From contig NZ_ASJD01000003.1 in NCBI RefSeq assembly GCF_000691165.1, forward strand, positions 434,001-498,000: DNA of 64,000 nt, read 5' to 3'. The notes under the pieces are model-generated. The model was not told the DNA's origin. It saw nothing but the letters and a program-made list of their open reading frames with translations, and did no database searches. Every line of letters begins with the position of its first letter. Position 1 is the first letter of the stretch. Positions 26,701 through 35,368 of this stretch are shown here, piece by piece. A program made the position numbers and the translations under genes. The DNA comes from Bacillus safensis FO-36b. Lineage in GTDB: Bacteria > Bacillota > Bacilli > Bacillales > Bacillaceae.

Positions 26701-26891
26701 TTTCTGCAGTGGCCATTTTAGCAGGTACGTTCGCTGCTATGCTGCCATCAGGAGTATTATCGCTTGTTGAAATTGCAACGGTCGTACTCATTGGACTTTT
26801 ATTATATGCTTTTGTTGTATTGCCCCTCTTTATTCCGGTCATGGTTCGTATTTTTGGTAAATGGAATTGGTGGCCGTTTAGAATGAAATAA
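23775..26891 (+). CDS. MMPL/RND-family membrane transporter (copy 1)
   Basis: A 1038-residue transporter with the MMPL double layout. Helix 1 is at residues about 6-25; a second cluster of helices is at about 175-330 with GIGTDYCILLLSRF; the C-terminal cluster is at about 870-1030 with GIDYSIFLMDRF. Both hold the Asp-Tyr pair used for proton coupling. The extracytoplasmic region at about 400-865 is unusually long and contains heptad-like repeats built on G (IEDGADQLTEGQKAIKKGF type), similar in style to YhgE/Pip proteins, with coiled-coil segments. AAGGAG lies 12 nt before ATG. It is a clear paralogue of the gene at 30212. Substrate (lipid, surfactant or drug) is unknown. Confidence 0.88.
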   Translation: MLQIIKARWIVLVVWMITAVILFITAPDLEELTREKGQLKVPEGTPTAEALHLLDKLSDKNGKKDTGVLVFSEQHLFPAKEQELKKALAALMSNAPELHIDGITSYFHVDPDIQKQLLSKDKSTLLVPFKFDHYETKAVKIKEQIEEVLKHYHVSYEITGQKFVDSDVIQSSQQGLKKTELITMIFIFFILIIVFRSILAPVVPLITIGISYAVSRCIVAFLVEYTQFPLSNFTQIFMVAIMFGIGTDYCILLLSRFKEEIGQGRDVKESIIVTYQCAGKTVFFSGLAVLVGFSSIGFAKFQLYQSAVSVAVGVGILLIALVTIVPFFMSVFGKSLFWPSKRENIRHPQSKMWEWAGRFSFKRPLISLGLVALITVPPILMYDGTLSYNSLNEIGNKYESVSAFNTISEQFGFGEALPLNVLVENDDKLDNQEKIVMIEKLTRKLNDIDEVKTVRSVTRPVGDGLSQLYVTSQAKELGGELGKGHEGIGKISDGLTETNLALLKQKPKIEESAQGIDQLIDGTKAIKSGVGEVRESLISLEDGVRRSKEGVGTIRSKIKKAKKELEQEYRSSETMIQELERVVNTLERHAKSNQQLMTTIKKVKASYENLSFEALENRLPEVKDMDEYKEIKKVFKETKGMLDQAGDQMSVYEEEAAHFKQKIKQADQVLQTLSSKQKEVKRQVQALMDGLDQIYDGLDQTNEGQKQLIKEMPKIEDGADQLTEGQKAIKKGFSQLSSKLTLLTDGLDESIEGLEQVKSGFTEADGYLKQLQQAPDEEVTGWFIPEEVLKRQEFKQIFHTYMSPDRKLTTFEVILNVNPYSNEAMKGVAKIEETLDQYLPVSGLKNAKYGVSGISSLNVDLKETSDGDFIRTVIFMLIGIFIILIILLRSIVMPIYLTLSLILTYFTSIGLTEWIFKTFFGYDGVSWAVPFFSFVILVTLGIDYSIFLMDRFNEWKGEHVQASMISAMRNMGSVIISAVAILAGTFAAMLPSGVLSLVEIATVVLIGLLLYAFVVLPLFIPVMVRIFGKWNWWPFRMK

Positions 26892-26897
26892 CGACTG

Positions 26898-26927
26898 GCG
26901 TCTCTGCTATGAGCAGAGGCGTTTTTA
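26898..26927 (+). terminator. Terminator of MMPL copy 1
   Basis: CGTCTCTGCT pairs with AGCAGAGGCG (one G-T pair) around ATG, followed by TTTTT. Confidence 0.85.
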
Positions 26928-26948
26928 TTTCCTATCCTTTCCTCTGAT

Positions 26949-26957
26949 TGATATAAT
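26949..26957 (+). promoter_or_regulatory. Candidate extended -10 promoter of ymfF-ymfH
   Basis: TGATATAAT (TGn plus consensus TATAAT) about 80 nt before ymfF; no convincing -35, which extended -10 promoters tolerate. Confidence 0.45.
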
Positions 26958-27036
26958 GTCTATTAAATGGCTGTTTCACGTATATATCAGCCATGTTCTA
27001 ATACATAATAAATAGGATGAACAAAGGAGGTTTCTC

Positions 27037-28317
27037 ATGACGTACTTACAAGAGAAGACACTGGACACACCCGGTCTTCATACTCATATTGTCAAAACAG
27101 AAAAATTCAAAACCGTGACAATCCTTTTTAAAATGCTTGCACCGCTATCCAAAGATGACGTCACCATGCGTTCTCTTTTCCCGCATGTGCTGTTGAGAGG
27201 AACAGAAAAGATGCCCAAAACAGGCGCACTGCGTGCCTATTTTGATGAGCTCTATGGAGCAACCGTTTCGGCAGACATGGCAAAAAAAGGTGAGAATCAC
27301 ATCATTACCTTCCGCCTAGAAATGGCGAATGAAAAATATTTAAAGGATCAAACTCCTTTACTAGAAAAAGGGATTTCCTTACTATCCGACCTATTATTCC
27401 ACCCGTATGTTGAAGATGGGGTGTTTAGTCAATTATATGTGGATCAAGAAAAACGCACTTTAAAACAGCGAATTCAGGCAGTTTATGATGACAAAATGCG
27501 TTATTCGAACTTAAGACTCGTGCAGGAAATGTGTAAAGGAGAACCATATGCACTGCACGTCAATGGTGAAATGGAAGACATTGACGCCATCACAGCTCAC
27601 TCGCTCTTTGAAGCTTATGAGCATGCGCTTCAATCAAACCAGCTTGATCTTTATGTTGTCGGAGATGTTGACGAAGAAGACATCAGCCGAATGGTCTCCC
27701 AGTACTTTAAAACAAGTGAAAGAGAACCAGTCAAAAAGCAGACTGAATCAGCAAGACCTCAAAATGAACCAAAAGAAGTCATTGATGAAGAGGACGTGAA
27801 ACAAGGCAAGCTGAATATCGGCTTTCGCACACATACAACGATTGCAGATAAAGATTATCCGGCACTGCATTTGTTTAATGGCATATTCGGCGGTTTCTCG
27901 CATTCTAAGCTTTTCATTAATGTTCGGGAAAAAGCAAGTCTTGCGTACTATGCTGTGTCTAGACTTGAGAGCTTTAAAGGCTTGATGATGGTGATGTCAG
28001 GAATTGAAGTCGGCAACTACCAGCAGGCAGTGGACATCATCAAAGAACAATTTGAAGCGATGCAAAAAGGTGATTTTTCAGATGAAGCAATTGATCAAAC
28101 AAAAGCAGTCGTCAAAAACCAGCTGCTTGAAACGATCGATACGTCTTATGGAACAGCAGAATATTTGTATCAGCATGCCGTTGTGCCAACTGGGGAAACC
28201 CTTGATTCCTTTTTAGAAGCATTAGACCGAGTGACAAAAGAGGACATCATCAAAGTGGGTCAGAAAATCGAATGGGATACGACCTATTTTCTTAAAGGAA
28301 CGGAGGGTGCTTCATGA
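27037..28317 (+). CDS. ymfF: M16-family protein YmfF, probably inactive
   Basis: A 426-residue M16 (insulinase/processing-protease fold) protein. At the position of the zinc motif HxxEH it has PHVLLRGTEKM, so the catalytic residues are missing and it should be a non-catalytic half. The C-terminal M16 domain (NIGFRTHTTIADKDYPALHLFNGIFGG region, about residues 258-285) is intact. The next gene, ymfH, overlaps by 4 nt and keeps the zinc site; active/inactive pairing of M16 halves into one clamshell is common in this family. The start ATG is preceded by AAAGGAGG. Its physiological substrate is not established. Confidence 0.9.
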   Translation: MTYLQEKTLDTPGLHTHIVKTEKFKTVTILFKMLAPLSKDDVTMRSLFPHVLLRGTEKMPKTGALRAYFDELYGATVSADMAKKGENHIITFRLEMANEKYLKDQTPLLEKGISLLSDLLFHPYVEDGVFSQLYVDQEKRTLKQRIQAVYDDKMRYSNLRLVQEMCKGEPYALHVNGEMEDIDAITAHSLFEAYEHALQSNQLDLYVVGDVDEEDISRMVSQYFKTSEREPVKKQTESARPQNEPKEVIDEEDVKQGKLNIGFRTHTTIADKDYPALHLFNGIFGGFSHSKLFINVREKASLAYYAVSRLESFKGLMMVMSGIEVGNYQQAVDIIKEQFEAMQKGDFSDEAIDQTKAVVKNQLLETIDTSYGTAEYLYQHAVVPTGETLDSFLEALDRVTKEDIIKVGQKIEWDTTYFLKGTEGAS

Positions 28318-29606
28318 CAGTGAAAACAATTCAATTCGATCAGCTGCAAGAAACGGTCTATCACGAAAAAATGGAAAGCGGACTTGACGTCTATGTGCTG
28401 CCAAAGCAAGGGTTTAACAAAACCTATGCGACCTTTACAACAAAATATGGCTCTGTCGATAACGAATTTGTGCCGCTTGGAAAAGAAGACATGATTCGAG
28501 TGCCTGACGGAATTGCCCATTTCTTAGAGCATAAGCTGTTTGAAAAAGAAGATGGAGACGTGTTTCATACTTTTAGTAAACAAGGAGCATCCGCAAACGC
28601 TTTTACAACGTTTACAAGAACGGCTTATTTATTCTCAAGCACCTCAAATGTCGAACAGAACCTTGAGACACTCATTGATTTTGTTCAAGAGCCTTATTTT
28701 ACTGAAAAAACAGTCGAAAAAGAAAAGGGCATCATTGGTCAAGAGATTAACATGTATGATGACAATCCGGACTGGCGTTTATTCTTTGGTCTGATTGAAA
28801 ATTTATATCAAGAGCATCCTGTGAGAATAGATATTGCTGGAACAGTAGAGAGCATTGCCCCTATTACAAAAGATCATTTATATGAATGCTATGAAACGTT
28901 CTATCACCCGAGCAATATGCTTCTATTCGTTGTCGGGCCTGTTGATCCGAAGCAAATTTTAGATCAAGTCAGAGCGAATCAGGCGAAAAAGCCATTTACA
29001 GACCAGCCGGAGATCAAACGAAAAGACATCAATGAGCCTGAAGGTGTATACCGGAAAGAATACGAACTTCCAATGAACGTACAAGGCTCTAAATGTATGT
29101 TCGGTTTGAAAACAAAGAATCCGCATAAAAAAGGAAATCAGCTGCTAAAGCATGAGCTTGGGATGAATCTCATTTTAGAGACGCTGTTTGGCAAAAGCTC
29201 CTTACAATATGAACAGATGTATGAAAAGGGCTTAATTGATGAAACATTCAGCTACGATTATACCGAAGAAGGCGGTTTTGGCTTCACTTCAGTTGGCGGG
29301 GATACAAATGATCCTGATCAACTCGCAAAGGTATTAAAAGAAACCCTTCTTCAAGCAAAAAGCCTCATGACAGAAGAGAAAATTGAGCTTGCACGCAAGA
29401 AAAAAATCGGCAGCTTTTTAAAAGCCATGAATTCTCCAGAATATATCGCGAACCAATTTACTCGATATGCATTCTTAGACATGAGCTTATTTGATGTCGT
29501 CACAATGCTGGAACAAATTCAATTAGCTGATATTCAGCAAATTTTAGATGAAGAAATTGATGAAGAACGGATGTCTGTTTTCAAAGTCGTCCCAAAAACA
29601 AAATAA
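28314..29606 (+). CDS. ymfH: M16-family zinc protease YmfH
   Basis: A 430-residue M16 metalloprotease with the inverted zinc motif HFLEH (IAHFLEHKLFE, about residues 68-72) and downstream Glu in the EKEKGIIGQEINMYDD helix. It pairs with the inactive YmfF, whose stop it overlaps (ATGA). It is cytosolic, with no signal peptide. Related Bacillus proteins are implicated in peptide processing, but the target is not known here. It lies between the two MMPL transporter units and has its own terminator, so co-transcription with the second MMPL unit is unlikely. Confidence 0.9.
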   Translation: MTVKTIQFDQLQETVYHEKMESGLDVYVLPKQGFNKTYATFTTKYGSVDNEFVPLGKEDMIRVPDGIAHFLEHKLFEKEDGDVFHTFSKQGASANAFTTFTRTAYLFSSTSNVEQNLETLIDFVQEPYFTEKTVEKEKGIIGQEINMYDDNPDWRLFFGLIENLYQEHPVRIDIAGTVESIAPITKDHLYECYETFYHPSNMLLFVVGPVDPKQILDQVRANQAKKPFTDQPEIKRKDINEPEGVYRKEYELPMNVQGSKCMFGLKTKNPHKKGNQLLKHELGMNLILETLFGKSSLQYEQMYEKGLIDETFSYDYTEEGGFGFTSVGGDTNDPDQLAKVLKETLLQAKSLMTEEKIELARKKKIGSFLKAMNSPEYIANQFTRYAFLDMSLFDVVTMLEQIQLADIQQILDEEIDEERMSVFKVVPKTK

Positions 29607-29610
29607 ATTT

Positions 29611-29648
29611 AAAAAGACAAACTCATATCGGCAGAGTTTGTCTTTTTT
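29611..29648 (+). terminator. Terminator of ymfF-ymfH
   Basis: AAAAAGACAAACTC (29611-29624) pairs with GAGTTTGTCTTTTT (29634 onward), followed by T. Confidence 0.92.
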
Positions 29649-29688
29649 ATGTTCATTGAAAAAGCCGCTTTATTTACGAGGATATTCA

Positions 29689-29743
29689 TTGACATTTGTT
29701 TTGGATATTAGTTAAACTCTTTAATAGTTAAACACTTAAACTA
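29689..29743 (+). promoter_or_regulatory. Promoter and operator array of the marR-MMPL operon
   Basis: TTGACA at 29689-29694 is 18 nt from TAAACT (29713-29718), which lies in TAGTTAAACT (29709-29718). A second TAGTTAAAC (29725-29733) and an inverted TTAAACTA (29736-29743) follow. The array shares its core with the operator at 23530-23540, indicating autoregulation by the adjacent MarR protein. Confidence 0.6.
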
Positions 29744-29757
29744 AAAAGGAGCAGCGT

Positions 29758-30234
29758 ATGGAACAAAATAAAATTGCCCAGCTCATCCAGAGGTATGCAG
29801 ATGTCTATCTCTGGATGGAGAAAAAAGTCTCGAGTATGATCACCGAAAAGCTTGATAAAGAGCTGACGCTTGATCAATATTACTCGCTTCGATACATCAA
29901 TTTACATCCAGGGTGTACATCTACGGACCTTGCTTATGTATGTAATGTAAACAAAAGTGCTGTAACATCCATGACCAACCGTCTTTTTACGAAAAACTAT
30001 ATTTTTCGTGAACATGATCAAGCTGACAGAAGGAATGTTCATCTGTACGTCACGCCAGAGGGCAAAGAAGTGGTCAGCCGAATGGAAAAGCAGCTTCAAG
30101 ACTTAGTTCGGTCTTATTTTGAAAAGCTTGAAGAAAAAGAAATGGAATCATTTATTCAAACATATGAAAAGATCTATCAAGTGATCATCGAAGAGGAGGC
30201 ACAAAGTACTAATGAGAGCAATCATAAAGGGTAG
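29758..30234 (+). CDS. MarR-family transcription regulator
   Basis: A 158-residue winged-helix regulator. The recognition region runs through LTLDQYYSLRYINLHPGCTSTDLAYVCNVNKSAVTSMTNRL (about residues 38-78), and the wing is in FREHDQADRRNVHLYVTPEG (about 83-102), containing the family DxRxxxxxLT-like element. Helices at both ends form the dimer interface. It starts ATG behind AAAGGAGC and overlaps the MMPL gene by 23 nt. MarR proteins typically repress adjacent efflux genes and release on ligand binding; the operator repeats here and before the other MMPL gene fit that. The ligand is unknown. Confidence 0.9.
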   Translation: MEQNKIAQLIQRYADVYLWMEKKVSSMITEKLDKELTLDQYYSLRYINLHPGCTSTDLAYVCNVNKSAVTSMTNRLFTKNYIFREHDQADRRNVHLYVTPEGKEVVSRMEKQLQDLVRSYFEKLEEKEMESFIQTYEKIYQVIIEEEAQSTNESNHKG

Positions 30235-33200
30235 ATGGCTGATCACGATCCTGTGGGTCGTATTAGCGGCAGTGTTACTCATCACCGCTCCTAATATGGC
30301 GCAATTAACAAAAGAAAAGGGGCAAATTTCTGTACCAGACGGCTATCCGTCCTCATATGCCAATCAGTTATTAAAGAAAATGTCTGAAAACGGCGATACA
30401 GAAAAATCAATCGTCATTGTCTTTCAAGAAAAGAACATTGTGAAAGAAAGAGAAACATCTTTAAAAAAGGCAATGGATATTTTAGAAAAGGATCAAGATC
30501 TCCACATAGAGGACATTACTTCTTACTTTGAAGCCAATAAAGATATCAAAAAACAAATGCTCTCTAAAGATCAAACGACACTCCTTGTTCCAGTTACATA
30601 TGACTCAAACAAAATCAAAGCGTCCGATTTTAAAGAAAGAGTCAATGAAAAGCTGAAAAGCTTAAATCTGAAATTTGAAATGACAGGGCAGCCGTTAATT
30701 GATGATGATGTTATTACAAGTTCGCAGGAAGGCCTGAAGAAAACAGAATTCATTACGATTGGGTTTATTCTCGTTGTCCTTATTCTTGTCTTTAGGTCAG
30801 CTGTGGCGCCTTTCGTTCCGTTAGTCGCAGTGGCACTGTCTTACTTGGTGAGTCAATCAATCGTAGCTTATTTAGTGAAATATGTAGACTTTCCGCTCTC
30901 GACCTTTACTCAGATCTTTATGGTCGCGATCATGTTTGGAATTGGAACGGACTACTGCATACTGCTTCTCAGCCGTTTTAAGGAAGAGATCGCACACGGT
31001 AAAGATAAAATTGAGGCGATTCTGATTACGTATAAAACAGCAGGAAAGACCGTCTTATTCAGCGGAATTGCGGTTCTGATCGGTTTTACATGTATTGGCT
31101 TGGCACAATTCCAGCTTTATAAATCAGCTGTTGCAGTAGCAGTTGGGGTTGCTGTGCTCATTGTGGCTCTTCTCACGATTGTGCCGTTCTTTATGGCAGT
31201 TTTAGGAAAGGTGTTATTTTGGCCGATTAAAGGCGATATTGCCCACCCGCAGTCAAAAATGTGGGAAACAGCAGGCCGTTTTTCATTTAAGAAACCGCTT
31301 TTCAGTTTATTAATTGTAGGAATCATTACGCTTCCGCCAATTCTCATGTATAAAGGAACTCTTTCTTATAACAGCTTAGATGAAATTGGTAATAAATACG
31401 AATCGGTTAACGCATTCAATACCATTTCTGATAAGTTTGGACCGGGTGAAGCACTTCCGGCAACAGTGGTTGTGAAATCATCTGACCTTTTAGACAACAA
31501 TGAAGGGCTGATTGCCATCGAAAAACTCAGCCGTGCAATTGAACAAACAGATGGCGTCAGCAAAGTCAGAAGTGCCACCCGTCCTGTCGGTAAAGGGCTG
31601 AGTGATCTGTACGTAAAATCACAAGCCAAAGAACTGAACACAGGACTTGATAAAAGCAATGAAGGCTTGAAAAACATCCAAGATGCACTGACGACAATGA
31701 GTCAATCCATTGAGGATCAAACGCCGCAAATCAAATCATCAGGAAAAGGCATTAACAAATTGATTTCTGGTACAGAATCTGTGCAAACAGGGATTCAAAA
31801 TGTTGAAAAATCCTTAAGAAAATTGCAAAACGGCATCGACCAAAATAAAAAAGGTGTAGCAGCCATTAAAGATGAAATCAAAGGTGCAAAAAAGGAATTA
31901 ATGGCTCAAGTCGCACAAGTGAATCAGCAAGTTTCACTGTATAAAAGCATTTCCAAAGAATTAAAGGCAGCATTAGCGCAAGTGGATACGTCATCCTCTG
32001 CCGCAGCAGATGTAAAAGCGTTAATCAAACAAGCAAATACACAATTTAGTACCCTTGAAAAGCAAATCCCGCAGGTAAAAGAAAATCAATCGTATCAAGC
32101 GATTAAAGCTTCGTACAATGAACTTTCTGCGACTTTGCAAGAAGGGGCGAAACAGGCAGACAGCTATGCCAAACAAGCGAAAGAAGCTAGAAAGCAGCTT
32201 GAAGCAGCTGATGCCTTTATCGCAAAAGCTTCTGAGCAGCAAAAAGTCTTGACAAATCAAATCGATGAACTCATTGCTGGCTTAGATGCAGTTGAAAATG
32301 GACTGGATCAAACGTCTAAAGGTCAAGGACAATTAGCTGATAATATGCCAAAGCTTGCAAATGGAGCGGGCGACATCATGAATGGCCAAAAGCAAATGAA
32401 AGAAAAGATTGGCGGCTTTGGGGATAACCTGACCAAGCTGACAGACGGTCTGAACAAAAGTGTGAAAGGATTGGAGAAAATTTCAAGCGGCTTAATGGGT
32501 GCAGGTGACTACTTAGACGAACTGAAAAATGCACCAGATCAAGATATGACCGGCTGGTTTATTCCAAAAGACGTCTTAAAAAATAAAGCATTCAAGCAAG
32601 TATTTGATTCATACATGTCAGATGACCGCAAGATGACAAAAATTGATGTCATTTTAGAGAAAAATCCATATGGAAATGACGCCTTGTCGATAATTAAACA
32701 AGTGGAAGCTTCTGTCGAGCGGGCACTTCCTGAAACAAACCTAAAAGATGCGTCATTTGGCGTCTCAGGTGTATCAAGTATGAACGCTGATCTAAAACAG
32801 CTGTCAGACCAAGATTTCAATAAGACAGTTCTTTACATGATGATTGGTATTTTCCTTATTTTGGTGATTTTGTTCCGTTCGCTTGTCATGCCGCTTTACT
32901 TGGTAGGTTCACTCATATTGACTTACTTTACAGCAATCGGTGTAACAGAATTTATTTTCACCCATTTCTTCGGATATCCTGGCATTAACTGGGCAGTACC
33001 ATTCTTTGGATTTGTCATATTAATGGCGCTCGGAGTCGATTATTCGATTTTCTTAATGGAGCGGTTCAATGAATATAAAACAAAAGACATCCAGTTTGCC
33101 ATGACTGAATCAATGAAAAATATGGGATCTGTCATTATGTCTGCTGCTGTTATTTTGGCAGGTACATTTGCCGCAATGCTTCCATCCGGTGTGCTGTCTC

Positions 33201-33331
33201 TCCTGCAGATTGCAACACTTGTCCTCACAGGACTTTTACTGTACGCACTCGTTGTGCTACCATTATTCGTACCTGTGATGGTGAAATTGTTCGGATCAGC
33301 CAACTGGTTCCCATTTAAACGAAAAGAATAG
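30212..33331 (+). CDS. MMPL/RND-family membrane transporter (copy 2)
   Basis: A 1039-residue paralogue of the product at 23775: same helix clusters, the same proton-coupling motifs (GIGTDYCILLLSRF; GVDYSIFLMERF) and the same shared extracellular features such as MTGWFIPKDVLKNKAFK. The central extracytoplasmic region (about 400-865) again carries G-containing heptad repeats and a long Gln/Ala-rich coiled coil. The start ATG 30212 has GAGGAGG upstream and lies inside marR, so regulator and pump are coupled. No terminator separates it from ymfI, 28 nt downstream. The two copies have diverged most in the coiled-coil section. Confidence 0.88.
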   Translation: MRAIIKGRWLITILWVVLAAVLLITAPNMAQLTKEKGQISVPDGYPSSYANQLLKKMSENGDTEKSIVIVFQEKNIVKERETSLKKAMDILEKDQDLHIEDITSYFEANKDIKKQMLSKDQTTLLVPVTYDSNKIKASDFKERVNEKLKSLNLKFEMTGQPLIDDDVITSSQEGLKKTEFITIGFILVVLILVFRSAVAPFVPLVAVALSYLVSQSIVAYLVKYVDFPLSTFTQIFMVAIMFGIGTDYCILLLSRFKEEIAHGKDKIEAILITYKTAGKTVLFSGIAVLIGFTCIGLAQFQLYKSAVAVAVGVAVLIVALLTIVPFFMAVLGKVLFWPIKGDIAHPQSKMWETAGRFSFKKPLFSLLIVGIITLPPILMYKGTLSYNSLDEIGNKYESVNAFNTISDKFGPGEALPATVVVKSSDLLDNNEGLIAIEKLSRAIEQTDGVSKVRSATRPVGKGLSDLYVKSQAKELNTGLDKSNEGLKNIQDALTTMSQSIEDQTPQIKSSGKGINKLISGTESVQTGIQNVEKSLRKLQNGIDQNKKGVAAIKDEIKGAKKELMAQVAQVNQQVSLYKSISKELKAALAQVDTSSSAAADVKALIKQANTQFSTLEKQIPQVKENQSYQAIKASYNELSATLQEGAKQADSYAKQAKEARKQLEAADAFIAKASEQQKVLTNQIDELIAGLDAVENGLDQTSKGQGQLADNMPKLANGAGDIMNGQKQMKEKIGGFGDNLTKLTDGLNKSVKGLEKISSGLMGAGDYLDELKNAPDQDMTGWFIPKDVLKNKAFKQVFDSYMSDDRKMTKIDVILEKNPYGNDALSIIKQVEASVERALPETNLKDASFGVSGVSSMNADLKQLSDQDFNKTVLYMMIGIFLILVILFRSLVMPLYLVGSLILTYFTAIGVTEFIFTHFFGYPGINWAVPFFGFVILMALGVDYSIFLMERFNEYKTKDIQFAMTESMKNMGSVIMSAAVILAGTFAAMLPSGVLSLLQIATLVLTGLLLYALVVLPLFVPVMVKLFGSANWFPFKRKE

Positions 33332-33359
33332 GTATTCTATATAGAAAGAAGGAATCAAT

Positions 33360-34091
33360 GTGACGAGTCGTTGGGCGCTGATAACAGGTGCCAGTGGCGG
33401 GATTGGGCAGGCAGTTGCCAAAAAGCTTGCCCAAGAAGGCTGCCATGTGATGCTCCATTATTATAAAAATGAACAGGCAGCTGTGCGCCTCGCCGCTCAT
33501 TTGGATGAGGTATATTCCATTCAAACGCATGTCGTTCAAGCAGATTTATCTAAAACGGGAGGAGCAGATGAGCTTGTCAGCCGTCTGCCGCTCTGTCCAG
33601 ATATTCTTGTTTTAAATAGCGGCAGGAGCCATGTCGGATTGGTGACAGACACAGAAAAAGACGTATTAGCCAGTATGGTGCAGCTTCATGTCACAAGTCC
33701 ATATGAGCTTACCCAATCCCTTTTACCTGCCATGATTCAAAAGAAAGCAGGCCATATCATTGCGGTCAGCTCGATATGGGGAGAAACGGGAGCATCGTGT
33801 GAAGTGCTGTACAGCATGGTCAAAGGTGCGCAAAATGCATTTATAAAAGGATTAGCAAAAGAGCTTGCTCCAAGTGGAATTAGAGCAAATGCTGTCTCGC
33901 CAGGTGCTGTCAAAACAGACATGATGAATCGTTTTACGCAGGAAGACATCGCGATGCTGGAAGAAGAAATTCCGCTTGGCCGGCTTGCATCGCCTGAGGA
34001 GGTTGCAGATGTCATTTGGTTTCTCGCCTCAAAACAGTCAAGTTATATCACCGGTCAAATTTTATCTGTCAATGGCGGCTGGTACTGTTAA
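33360..34091 (+). CDS. ymfI: Short-chain dehydrogenase/reductase YmfI
   Basis: A 243-residue classical SDR. The cofactor loop is TGASGGIGQAVAKKL (residues 8-22), the catalytic Ser is in AVSSIWGETGA and the Tyr/Lys pair in YSMVKGA (YxxxK), with the C-terminal LASKQSSYITGQILSVNGGW tail typical of the FabG-like group. The basic residue pattern after the first strand suggests NADP(H), tentatively. The start is GTG 33360 after GAAGGAATC. B. subtilis ymfI is in the same place. The substrate is unknown. Confidence 0.9.
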   Translation: MTSRWALITGASGGIGQAVAKKLAQEGCHVMLHYYKNEQAAVRLAAHLDEVYSIQTHVVQADLSKTGGADELVSRLPLCPDILVLNSGRSHVGLVTDTEKDVLASMVQLHVTSPYELTQSLLPAMIQKKAGHIIAVSSIWGETGASCEVLYSMVKGAQNAFIKGLAKELAPSGIRANAVSPGAVKTDMMNRFTQEDIAMLEEEIPLGRLASPEEVADVIWFLASKQSSYITGQILSVNGGWYC

Positions 34092-34164
34092 AAAACGTGT
34101 ATAATTCGTCTCTCCATGACAAAAGCTATGGCTGTAATTCATCTTTTCGAATGGAGGAATCGAC

Positions 34165-34422
34165 ATGTCTGTACTTGAGAACTGGGACCATTGGAAAAAC
34201 TTTTTAGGTGATCGCTTAAATCATGCGCAGGATAAAGGTTTAGAGGATGAGACCATCAATAACCTTGCGTATGAAATTGGCGGATATCTAGCTAACGAAG
34301 TTGAGGCAAAGAACGAGCAGGAAAGAGTACTTGCTGACCTTTGGAGCGTTGCATCAGAAGATGAGCAGCGTGCCATTGCAAATATGATGGTCAAGCTGGT
34401 TGAAAATAATAGCTCGCACTAA
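34165..34422 (+). CDS. ymfJ: DUF3243-family protein YmfJ
   Basis: An 85-residue acidic helical protein matching B. subtilis YmfJ (MSVLENWDHWKNFLGDRL start). It has no membrane segment or known catalytic motif, and its function is unknown. The start ATG follows AATGGAGGAA. A terminator follows its stop, closing the ymfI-ymfJ stretch before ymfK. Confidence 0.9.
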   Translation: MSVLENWDHWKNFLGDRLNHAQDKGLEDETINNLAYEIGGYLANEVEAKNEQERVLADLWSVASEDEQRAIANMMVKLVENNSSH

Positions 34423-34424
34423 AC

Positions 34425-34459
34425 AAAAAGAGAGGTCGTTTGTGCCTCTCTTTTTATTT
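34425..34459 (+). terminator. Terminator of ymfJ
   Basis: AAAAAGAGAGG pairs with CCTCTCTTTTT around TCGTTTGTG. Confidence 0.9.
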
Positions 34460-34553
34460 TAACCGTTTCACAACATTGTGCTTTCTAAAAATGTGAAAAT
34501 GCTTTATGATAAAGGAAGGTAAAAATTTGCCACAATGAAGGGGGTAATATCAT

Positions 34554-35345
34554 TTGGCAAAGCTCGAATGGTATTTTGAATATGAGATACAGGTAAACCG
34601 TCCCGGACTTTTAGGAGACATTTCTTCTCTAATGGGGATGCTTTCAATTAATATTGTGACAATCAATGGTGTTGATGTATCAAGACGCGGAATGCTTTTA
34701 CGCTGTGACCACACAGATCAAATTAAGCGGCTTGAATCAATTTTAAATACAATGGAAACGATAAAAGTAACGAAATTAAGACAGCCAAAGCTTCGTGACC
34801 GCTTAGCTGTTCGTCATGGAAGATACATACAGCGTGATGCGGATGACAAAAAGACGTTCCGTTTTGAAAGAGACGAGCTCGGTCTTCTTGTTGATTTTAT
34901 GGCTGAACTCTTTAAAAAAGAAGGACATAAATTGATTGGGATTCGCGGAATGCCGCGTGTCGGAAAAACAGAATCAATTGTGGCTTCAAGTGTTTGTGCA
35001 AGCAAGAGATGGCTGTTTGTATCATCAACTCTTTTGAAACAGACGATCCGAAGTCAGCTGATCGCAGATGAATACAGCCCAGATAACGTCTTTATTATTG
35101 ATGGGATTGTGTCGACAAGAAGAGGTTCTGAGAAGCATTTGCAGCTTTTAAGGGAAATTATGAGACTGCCGGCAACGAAGGTGGTCGAGCATCCAGACAT
35201 CTTTATTCAAAATTCAGAATATACAATGGATGATTTCGACTATATCATTGAATTGCGGAATAGCGCAGACGAAGAGATTACATATGAACACGCTGAAGAA
35301 CCACAAGTGTTTGATCATTCTGGTTTTTCCGGCTTCGATTTTTAA
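34554..35345 (+). CDS. ymfK: DUF3388-family protein YmfK
   Basis: A 263-residue protein in the place of B. subtilis YmfK. The N-terminal 70 residues (YEIQVNRPGLLGDISSLMGM, then INIVTINGVD) look like an ACT-type ligand-binding domain, and the middle has a P-loop-like GMPRVGKTESIV (about residues 131-142) followed by a RecA-like beta-alpha pattern. This suggests a small-molecule-responsive NTP-binding protein, which is my reading rather than established function. The start is TTG 34554 after GAAGGGGGTAA. Confidence 0.85.
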   Translation: MAKLEWYFEYEIQVNRPGLLGDISSLMGMLSINIVTINGVDVSRRGMLLRCDHTDQIKRLESILNTMETIKVTKLRQPKLRDRLAVRHGRYIQRDADDKKTFRFERDELGLLVDFMAELFKKEGHKLIGIRGMPRVGKTESIVASSVCASKRWLFVSSTLLKQTIRSQLIADEYSPDNVFIIDGIVSTRRGSEKHLQLLREIMRLPATKVVEHPDIFIQNSEYTMDDFDYIIELRNSADEEITYEHAEEPQVFDHSGFSGFDF

Positions 35346-35368
35346 TATGGTAATGGTAGGTGTTTGTT

